A stretch of DNA of 10,838 nucleotides from JACCTH01 sp035250485 (GTDB lineage Bacteria > Actinomycetota > Acidimicrobiia > Spongiisociales > ZC4RG35). Positions 5,480-10,838 of this stretch are shown here, piece after piece (position 1 is the stretch's first letter; every line of letters begins with the position of its first letter). Both the position numbers and the translations under genes were made by a program. The DNA lies in assembly GCA_035250485.1 (NCBI GenBank), contig DATFFB010000066.1:1-10838 (forward strand), read 5' to 3'. The notes beneath the pieces were generated by a model. It worked only from the letters and a program-made list of their open reading frames with translations. It searched no databases and was not told where the DNA came from.

Positions 5480-6745
5480 TTGGTAAGCCCTTTCGGTTTC
5501 ACCGCTGTACACCTGTTGAGGCCGGTAGATGCGGGTTTTCGGATCTTCCCTGAGCTCTTTCCATTGCGCCATCCAGCCGGACAGCCGCCCCAGGGCGAAA
5601 AGCACGGTGAACATGTCGGTGGGAAATCCCAGGGCTCGGTAGATGATGCCTGAGTAGAAGTCGACATTGGGATAGAGCTTGCGCTCGACGAAGTAGTCGT
5701 CGGACAGCGCCGTCGCCTCGAGTTCCTGCGCGATTTCGAGCAGCGGATCGTTGATTCGCAGCTTGGCCAGCACATCCGTCGCCGCCTGTTTGATGATTCG
5801 TGCCCGGGGATCGAAGTTCTTGTATATGCGGTGACCAAAGCCCATCAGCCGGAACGGATCGTCACGATCCTTTGCCCGGGCGATGTAGCTGGATACGGCC
5901 CCACCGTCGGCCGCCATCTCCTCGAGCATGTCCAGGACTTCCTGGTTGGCTCCTCCATGGAGGGGCCCGGAAAGGGCGTGGATCCCCGCCGACACCGAGC
6001 TGAAGAGGTTGGCGTCGCCAGAGCCCACCAGCCGCACCGCCGTCGCCGAACAATTCTGGCCGTGATCGGCATGGAGGATCAAGAGGACATTCAGTGCCGC
6101 CGCCACCACCGGGTCCGGGGTGTAGGGCTCGGCCGGGATGGAGAACACCATGTGCAGGAAGTTGGCCGAGTAGTCGAGGTCGTTGCGGGGATATATGTAT
6201 GGCTGATGAGCCCGATACTTGTAGAGCCAGGCGATCATCGTGGGGACCTTGGCCAGCAGCCGATGCATCGAAAGGTCGACCGCCTCCGGGTTACGCGGAT
6301 CGAGAGCGTCGGGGTAGTAGGTGGCGAGCGCCGAGGTGGCCGATGCCAGGATCTGCATCGGATGCGCTTCATGGGGAAAGGCCTCGAAGAGTTTTTTCAT
6401 GTCCTCCCTAAGCAGAGTGTGCCTGGTGACGGAATCCTCGAACGAGGCGAGGGCTGATTTCGTGGGGAGCGAGCCGTAGAGGAGGAGGTAGGCGACTTCC
6501 AGAAACGAGGCGTGCTCGGCCAGCTGCTCGATCGGATAACCGCGGTAGCGGAGGATCCCTGCTGCGCCATCGATAAAGCTCACCCTGCTCTGGCTCTCGG
6601 CGGTGTTCCCAAAGCCCCGGTCGAGAGTGAAGAGACCTGTCTCTGCGGCGAGGCGAGAGATATCGAGTCCGACCTCGTTTTCGCTCCCCTCGATTACGGG
6701 GAGATTGATTTCCCGGTCCTCGAATCGAAGAACCGCGTCGGCCAT
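5468..6745 (-). CDS. gltA: Citrate synthase (GltA type)
   Basis: Condenses oxaloacetate with acetyl-CoA to citrate at the entry of the TCA cycle, in the cytoplasm. The 425 residues are the usual length of the hexameric bacterial type. The catalytic triad is intact: His263 in PLHGGANQ, His305 in GFGHRIYK and Asp362 in YPNVDFYSG. The N-terminus (GLDISRLAAETGLFTLD, then SFIDGAAGILRYRGYPI) is the standard GltA opening. The usual HADHEQN reads HADHGQN (Gly229), outside the catalytic residues. I start at ATG 6745, which gives MADAVLRFEDRE and lies one base after the fusA2 stop. A longer reading from 6832 would add 29 low-complexity residues overlapping fusA2 and is rejected. It is co-transcribed with fusA2 and convergent with the upstream small gene, stop codons overlapping. 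A 2-methylcitrate synthase role is less likely but not excluded. Confidence 0.93.
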   Translation of the reverse strand: MADAVLRFEDREINLPVIEGSENEVGLDISRLAAETGLFTLDRGFGNTAESQSRVSFIDGAAGILRYRGYPIEQLAEHASFLEVAYLLLYGSLPTKSALASFEDSVTRHTLLREDMKKLFEAFPHEAHPMQILASATSALATYYPDALDPRNPEAVDLSMHRLLAKVPTMIAWLYKYRAHQPYIYPRNDLDYSANFLHMVFSIPAEPYTPDPVVAAALNVLLILHADHGQNCSATAVRLVGSGDANLFSSVSAGIHALSGPLHGGANQEVLDMLEEMAADGGAVSSYIARAKDRDDPFRLMGFGHRIYKNFDPRARIIKQAATDVLAKLRINDPLLEIAQELEATALSDDYFVERKLYPNVDFYSGIIYRALGFPTDMFTVLFALGRLSGWMAQWKELREDPKTRIYRPQQVYSGETERAYQPPA

Positions 6746-6746
6746 G

Positions 6747-8801
6747 TCAGTGTTCGTCTTTGGCGTTGGCCGCGATGACCTTCTGGGCTTCCTGGTGTGG
6801 CACCTCGGCGTAGTGATCGAAGCGGACTTCAAAGGTTCCCCGGCCGCTCGTCATCGAGCGGAGGTCGGCCGCATACCTTTGAATCTCGACCATCGGCACC
6901 TCCGACTCGATGACCCGGCTGTTGCCGTCGGAGTCGATTCCGAGCACCCGCCCCCGTTTGGAGTTGATGTCGCCCATCACGTCGCCGGTGTGATCGTCGG
7001 GCACGCGGATGGAGAGCCGCATGATCGGCTCGAGCAAAACCGGCTTGAGGTTCGGCGCTGCTGATCGAAACGCCTGGATCCCCGCCATCCGGAACGACAG
7101 CTCGTCTGAATCGACGTTGTGGTATTTCCCGTCGTACACCTCGGCGGCAACGTCAACCACCGGGTAGCCGGCGAGGATTCCCCGCTCCAGGGCCTCCTGG
7201 ATTCCCTTGTTGACCGCCGGGATGAACTGGCGGGGGATGGAGCCCCCCTTGATGGCGTCGATGAACTCGTAACCCGACCCTCGGGGGAGCGGACTGAATT
7301 TGACGAATGCAACCCCGAATTGCCCCCGGCCGCCGGTCTGCTTTTTGTGTTTTCCCTCCGCCTCCGCCGCCGAGGTGATTGTCTCGCGATATGGAACCCG
7401 GGGAAGGGCGGTCGCCACTTCGACCCCGAACTTGCGATGGATGCGGGCCAACGTCACGTCTAGATGAACATCGCCGAGACCTGCCAAGACGGTCTCGCCT
7501 GTCTCCGGCTTGCGATCGACTCGCAGGGTGGGATCTTCTTCGACGATGCGATGCAGGGCGGTGGAGAGTTTTTCTTCGTCGTGCTGGCTCTTGGGAGAGA
7601 TCGACAGCTCGGTCACCGGATTCGGGAAGGTCACAGGCGCCAGCTCGATCTCGAGTCCGGCGCTGTGGATGGTCGAGCCGGCGTGGAGGGTGTCCACCTT
7701 GGCAACCGCCCCGATCTCCCCGCAGGAAATCTCCTTCGTGTCGACGTGGTCCTTGCCCATGAGATAGAACAAGTTGTGCATCCGGGCATGACTGCCGCCC
7801 GAGATCTGAAGGTCGTCATCCGCTCGGACGGTTCCCGAGTAGACCCGAAAGAGGGAGATGCGCCCGACGAAGGGATCGCTGATGGTCTTGAAGACATAGC
7901 CGAGAACCGGGCCGTCGGAGCTGAGAGGAATCGGGTCACCTTTGGCGAGAGGAGGAAGGCTTCGTTCGAGCGGGTTGGGAGCGAAGTCGAAGAGAAACTC
8001 ACACAGGGTGTCGACCCCGATCCGCCGCGCCGCCGAAGCCACGAGAACGGGAAAGATCTCACCCTTCAACATTCCCTGGTGGACGGTCCGGACGATCGTG
8101 TCGGCGTCGGGGATCTCGCCCTCGAAGAATTGCTCCATCAGTTCGTCGTCGGTCTCTACGACCGATTCGATGAGAGACTCCCGTGTGGAGGCTGCCAATT
8201 CTTCGGCCTCCGGAGGAGTGGTCTGACTGAGGGTCCCGGTGCGATCCTCGGGCCCGTAAGTAAAGGATCGGCCCGATACGACGCGCACGACCCCCTTGAG
8301 ATCGGCTTCGATACCAATCGGAACCTGCACGGGAGCCACCCGTTTGCCGAAAGCGTCGCGCAGCTGGGCCAGGGTTCGTGTAAAGGAGGCGCGTTCACGA
8401 TCGAGCTTGGTGATCACGATTGCTCGCGGAATCCCCTCCTCCTCGGCAGCCCGCCACAAGATCTCGGTCTGCACCTCCACCCCGTCCACGCCGGACACGA
8501 CGAAGAGCGCCAAATCGGCGGCCCGCAATGCCGCCCGGGCGTCACCCGAGAAGTCGATGTACCCGGGGGTGTCGATGATGTTGAACTTGTGGTCCTGCCA
8601 GGTGACGCTGGCCACGGAGAGCCCGAGAGAGATCTTTCGTTCCTGCTCTTCGGGTTCGTAGTCGAGCATCGAGGTGCCGGCCTCGATCGAACCCTGGCGA
8701 GTCGTGGCCCCGGTGACGAACAGGAGAGCCTCGGCGAGACTGGTTTTTCCGCTCCCGCCATGTCCAATCAGGGCCACATTGCGGATCTTCTCGGGAACCA
8801 A
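6747..8801 (-). CDS. fusA2: Elongation factor G-like GTPase EF-G2
   Basis: A 684-residue translational GTPase with the complete five-domain EF-G layout. It is the EF-G2 paralog rather than the canonical factor. The P-loop is GHGGSGKT (13-20) instead of the canonical GHVDHGKT; switch I has EQERKIS (52-58) instead of EQERGIT; switch II is DTPG (77-80); the base-recognition motif is TKLD (131-134) in place of NKxD; the G5 motif is ASAA (255-258). Domain IV carries GGRGQFG and the C-terminal part HTGDVMGDINSKRG, as in EF-G. Canonical fusA normally sits in the str operon (rpsL-rpsG-fusA-tuf); here the neighbour is gltA, one base downstream, so the two share a message. The start is TTG 8801 with a perfect AGGAGGT four bases ahead. 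The role of EF-G2 in actinobacteria is unsettled; it does not simply replace EF-G. Confidence 0.9.
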   Translation of the reverse strand: MVPEKIRNVALIGHGGSGKTSLAEALLFVTGATTRQGSIEAGTSMLDYEPEEQERKISLGLSVASVTWQDHKFNIIDTPGYIDFSGDARAALRAADLALFVVSGVDGVEVQTEILWRAAEEEGIPRAIVITKLDRERASFTRTLAQLRDAFGKRVAPVQVPIGIEADLKGVVRVVSGRSFTYGPEDRTGTLSQTTPPEAEELAASTRESLIESVVETDDELMEQFFEGEIPDADTIVRTVHQGMLKGEIFPVLVASAARRIGVDTLCEFLFDFAPNPLERSLPPLAKGDPIPLSSDGPVLGYVFKTISDPFVGRISLFRVYSGTVRADDDLQISGGSHARMHNLFYLMGKDHVDTKEISCGEIGAVAKVDTLHAGSTIHSAGLEIELAPVTFPNPVTELSISPKSQHDEEKLSTALHRIVEEDPTLRVDRKPETGETVLAGLGDVHLDVTLARIHRKFGVEVATALPRVPYRETITSAAEAEGKHKKQTGGRGQFGVAFVKFSPLPRGSGYEFIDAIKGGSIPRQFIPAVNKGIQEALERGILAGYPVVDVAAEVYDGKYHNVDSDELSFRMAGIQAFRSAAPNLKPVLLEPIMRLSIRVPDDHTGDVMGDINSKRGRVLGIDSDGNSRVIESEVPMVEIQRYAADLRSMTSGRGTFEVRFDHYAEVPHQEAQKVIAANAKDEH

Positions 8802-8804
8802 CAG

Positions 8805-8834
8805 ACCTCCTCGGGCTGGGGGTGCCCGATCTTA
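8805..8834 (-). promoter_or_regulatory. -10 element and strong ribosome site for fusA2
   Basis: On the minus strand TAAGAT (8834-8829) is a good -10 (TANNNT), placing the start near 8822 and giving a 5' leader of about 20 bases. That leader carries AGGAGGT (8811-8805), three bases before the TTG at 8801. No -35 is recognisable at the proper distance. The ribosome site supports the TTG start; the promoter call is tentative. Confidence 0.45.
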
Positions 8835-8883
8835 GTGAGGGCCTCCCAACTGAGATTTGGGCGAACGCGGCCTTCGGGATGAG

Positions 8884-8889
8884 TACATT
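8884..8889 (+). promoter_or_regulatory. Candidate -10 for the pgsA-patA-pimA operon
   Basis: TACATT fits TANNNT and ends eight bases before the GTG start of pgsA, which would give a leaderless or nearly leaderless message. No Shine-Dalgarno lies at a useful distance from that GTG. No -35 is evident. A weak stem CCCAA/TTGGG (8845-8861) lies just upstream. Confidence 0.3.
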
Positions 8890-8897
8890 TCGCCGCG

Positions 8898-9467
8898 GTG
8901 ATCGATCTTCGGGTTCGGCCCCACTTGCAGTGGGTCCTTCAACCGATCGGCCGGGCTCTGAATCGGCTCGGCATAACGCCGCAAATCATGACGATCTTCG
9001 GTTTGGCCGTCAGCGTCACGGGAGCGGTGATGATTGGTGCCGGGATGATTGTCGGCGGCGCGCTGGTGGCGCTCGTTGGCTCGATCCTCGACGGACTCGA
9101 CGGTTCCGTCGCCCGAGCCGCCGGGACCGAGTCGGCGCGTGGGGCGTTGCTTGATGCGGCTTCAGATCGCATCGCCGAGGTTTCGGTGCTCGCCGGCCTC
9201 TCGTTTGCCCTCGCCTCGGAGCGCCGGCTCGTGCTCCTCATTGTCCTCGCCCTGGGAGGTTCACTCCTCGTGCCCTACCTGCGGGCGAAAGCCGAGGCCG
9301 AAGGTCTCGACGGACGCGGGGGGATGATGGGACGAGCGGAGCGAGTGATCCTTTTCACCCTCGGTCTGGTCTTTTCGTTCATCGAGCCGATGCTGTGGCT
9401 GCTGGTGGTGGCCACCTGGGCCACCGTTCTCTGGAGGTTCTGGCTCACCTACCGACAGCTCAGGTGA
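8898..9467 (+). CDS. pgsA: CDP-alcohol phosphatidyltransferase, phosphatidylinositol phosphate synthase type
   Basis: An integral membrane enzyme that, in actinobacteria with this gene order, joins CDP-diacylglycerol with inositol 1-phosphate to give phosphatidylinositol phosphate. The 189 residues contain the family signature DGxxAR...GxxxDxxxD: Asp65, Asp68-Gly69, Ala72-Arg73, Gly82, Asp86 and Asp90. The four Asp residues bind the metal. Hydrophobic segments at about 32-47, 51-63, 95-106, 110-127, 150-163 and 166-180 make six transmembrane helices, the usual number. The start is GTG 8898; no ATG in frame would give a sensible N-terminus. It heads an operon: its stop overlaps the next start by four bases (GTGA). 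The inositol-phosphate specificity rests on the patA-pimA neighbourhood; a phosphatidylglycerophosphate synthase role is the alternative. Confidence 0.88.
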   Translation: MIDLRVRPHLQWVLQPIGRALNRLGITPQIMTIFGLAVSVTGAVMIGAGMIVGGALVALVGSILDGLDGSVARAAGTESARGALLDAASDRIAEVSVLAGLSFALASERRLVLLIVLALGGSLLVPYLRAKAEAEGLDGRGGMMGRAERVILFTLGLVFSFIEPMLWLLVVATWATVLWRFWLTYRQLR

Positions 9468-10321
9468 CAGAAGCCCTTCGTTTCGGGCTCTTCCGGTTGG
9501 GGATCGGGTTGGTAGGGCTGCTCCCTGGTGCGGTCATCCGGAGGCTCGGTGATCTCGGGGGCCGGATCTGGGGACGGTTTGCGAGCGGTCGGCGCCGGAT
9601 GGCTCGTCGCCATATGCGGCGAGTGCTTGGTCCAGACGCTGATCTCGATCGGGCGGTCGGGGCCATGTTTGGTTCGTACGGACGTTATTGGGCTGAGACC
9701 TTCTGGGTGAGACCGGATCGCGTCGCCGAGATCGACCGGCGTCTGTCGATTTCCGGACTGGAGCACCTGGAGAAGGCCGGGAAAGCCGGAACCGGAGCGA
9801 TACTGGTGCTACCCCACCTCGGCAATTGGGAACCGGCTGCACTTTCGGGGCGGCGGGCCGGCATCGAGATTGCAGCTGTCGCGGAGCGTCTGCCCAATCG
9901 GCGGCTGACGAGCTGGTTTGTCAAGATGCGAGCTCAATACGGAATCACAATCATTCCGCACGGACGCACCTCGATGCGACACGTCGAGGAGGCCATCAGA
10001 CGGGGGGCAGCAGTGGCATTGCTTTGCGATCGCGATCTCTCTGGTCGGGGAGTGAAGGTCACCTTCTTTGGCGAGGAAACGACCCTGCCGGCGGGACCGG
10101 CGGCCCTGGCTCTGAAGACTGGGGCGCCCATGGTCACTGCCGCCACCTTCTTCGAAGGCGATGGGCATCGGGTCGATATCAATGAGCTCTCGACCGATGG
10201 GGTCGACGACCTGGGGGGCCTGACCCAGCGCATCGCCACCGCCCTCGAAGGCATCATCCGCCAGGCCCCTGAGCAGTGGCATCTCTTTCAACCCAACTGG
10301 CCCTCGGATCACCAATCGTGA
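9464..10321 (+). CDS. patA: Phosphatidylinositol mannoside acyltransferase (LpxL/HtrB family)
   Basis: Transfers an acyl chain to the mannose of phosphatidylinositol mannosides on the inner face of the membrane, by family and position. The 285 residues have a hydrophobic N-terminal segment (about 7-25, FGLFRLGIGLVGLLPGAVI) for membrane association. The HX4E acyltransferase motif is HLGNWE (His118, Glu123). The later CDRDLSGRGVKVTFFGE stretch with LPAGPAALA is typical of the LpxL/PatA family. I choose GTG 9464, giving VTEALRFGLF. It overlaps the pgsA stop by four bases (GTGA), so translation is coupled and no ribosome site is needed. A longer reading from 9395 would overlap pgsA by 73 bases and add an unrelated N-terminus. 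Assignment to PatA rather than another lauroyl-type acyltransferase rests on the pgsA and pimA neighbours. Confidence 0.85.
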   Translation: MTEALRFGLFRLGIGLVGLLPGAVIRRLGDLGGRIWGRFASGRRRMARRHMRRVLGPDADLDRAVGAMFGSYGRYWAETFWVRPDRVAEIDRRLSISGLEHLEKAGKAGTGAILVLPHLGNWEPAALSGRRAGIEIAAVAERLPNRRLTSWFVKMRAQYGITIIPHGRTSMRHVEEAIRRGAAVALLCDRDLSGRGVKVTFFGEETTLPAGPAALALKTGAPMVTAATFFEGDGHRVDINELSTDGVDDLGGLTQRIATALEGIIRQAPEQWHLFQPNWPSDHQS

Positions 10322-10838
10322 AGATCGGGCTCGTCTGTCCTTACGACTTTGGGGTTTACGGCGGTGTTCAACAGCAGGTTCTCGAGCTATCTCGTGTACT
10401 GGCGGCCGCGGGTGACGAGCCGGTTCTGGTGGGGCCGGGAGGCGGTCGCTACGGGGGGATCGACCTGGGCGATTCGATCTCGATCAGAGGCAATCGATCT
10501 CTAGTGCCGCTCTCGATCGACCCCCGGGTAAAAGGCAAGCTGGAACACGGTCTCGCCGGGGTCGATCTGATCCATATCCACGAGCCCTTGATGCCAGTGG
10601 TCGGTTGGACAGCGCTGACGATCTCGCTTCCGGCCGTCATCACCTTTCACGCCGCCAAGCCGAAGTGGGCGTCGCTGCTCTACCGCCTGGTTCCGGGCGG
10701 CGTCTTTGGCGGTCGGATACTGACCGCAGTGAGCCCGCTGGCAGCCGAGCTCCCTCCTGGATTCGGTCCGATCGAGATCGTTCCCAACGGGATCGACACC
10801 GCTCGCTTCCGAACCGGGGTGCAAAGACACCTCCAGCA
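10318..10838 (+). CDS. pimA: Phosphatidylinositol alpha-mannosyltransferase, N-terminal part (cut by window edge)
   Basis: Transfers the first mannose from GDP-mannose to the inositol ring of phosphatidylinositol, at the cytoplasmic face of the membrane (GT4 family, GT-B fold). The 173 codons seen cover the N-terminal Rossmann domain. The opening KIGLVCPYDFGVYGGVQ matches the PimA nucleotide-sugar loop, with Gly15-Gly16. HIHEP (86-90 region) and TFHA (His111) align with the PimA acceptor-site stretch, and VPNGID is the usual GT4 linker element. The start is GTG 10318, overlapping the patA stop by four bases (GTGA). The frame remains open to the window edge and the C-terminal GDP-mannose domain is outside. 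The alternative, another GT4 lipid glycosyltransferase, is unlikely in this operon. Confidence 0.88.
   Translation, partial: MKIGLVCPYDFGVYGGVQQQVLELSRVLAAAGDEPVLVGPGGGRYGGIDLGDSISIRGNRSLVPLSIDPRVKGKLEHGLAGVDLIHIHEPLMPVVGWTALTISLPAVITFHAAKPKWASLLYRLVPGGVFGGRILTAVSPLAAELPPGFGPIEIVPNGIDTARFRTGVQRHLQ

Noticed and set aside
6746..6832. Longer N-terminus for citrate synthase starting at 6832
   Set aside because: The 29 extra residues are Thr/Pro/Arg-rich, overlap the end of fusA2 and are absent from the family. ATG 6745 gives the standard N-terminus.
7464..8882. A 472-codon open frame on the plus strand, opposite fusA2
   Set aside because: It is the antisense shadow of a GC-rich gene whose product is unmistakably EF-G2 over the full length. 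The predicted protein shows no recognisable domain.
9395..9463. Longer N-terminus for the acyltransferase starting at 9395
   Set aside because: It lies inside pgsA, and GTG 9464 gives the usual 4-base stop-start overlap.
1..10838. CRISPR arrays, insertion sequences, tRNA or rRNA genes
   Set aside because: I saw no regularly spaced repeats, no transposase motifs with terminal inverted repeats, no tRNA cloverleaf and no rRNA-like sequence.

Overview
The window reads as chromosomal DNA of a GC-rich actinobacterium (Actinomycetota). Three things point there. One gene encodes a mycothiol synthase (MshD), a thiol pathway confined to this phylum. A second group encodes the phosphatidylinositol / phosphatidylinositol-mannoside enzymes in the classical order pgsA-patA-pimA. 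There is also an EF-G2-type GTPase of the kind found in mycobacteria. Non-ATG starts (GTG, TTG) are frequent. A deep lineage such as Acidimicrobiia is my guess from protein flavour and cannot be proved here. I see no mobile element, CRISPR array, tRNA or rRNA; this is mostly ordinary housekeeping DNA, densely packed.

Layout. 1-353 (-): N-terminal part of a patatin-like phospholipase, running off the left edge. 433-1314 (+): mshD, divergent from it. 1321-1515 (-): a 64-residue membrane-anchored zinc-ribbon microprotein, convergent with mshD. 1578-2402 (-): an aminoglycoside/choline-kinase-fold phosphotransferase whose catalytic loop looks scrambled by a compensated pair of single-base indels. 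2504-4438 (+): thrS, translationally coupled to a two-helix membrane protein (4438-4929). 4992-5471 (+): a small secreted or membrane-anchored protein that appears to have its own leaderless promoter and a palindrome over the start codon. 5468-6745 and 6747-8801 (-): citrate synthase and EF-G2, one operon read fusA2 then gltA. 8898-10838 (+): pgsA, patA and pimA (cut by the right edge), joined by 4-base GTGA overlaps.

How the genes work together. PgsA makes phosphatidylinositol phosphate from CDP-diacylglycerol and inositol phosphate. PimA puts the first mannose on phosphatidylinositol, and PatA acylates the resulting mannoside. In mycobacteria thrS stands just upstream of a HIT-family gene and this same lipid operon. 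Here thrS and the lipid genes are still in the same orientation, but the oppositely oriented fusA2-gltA pair and two small membrane-protein genes lie between them and no HIT gene is visible.

The best candidates for a second look are the kinase catalytic loop (1869-1892), the zinc-ribbon microprotein, the promoter and palindromes at 4955-4996, and the two convergent gene ends where both stop codons lie inside a hairpin. I found no convincing new multi-gene system.
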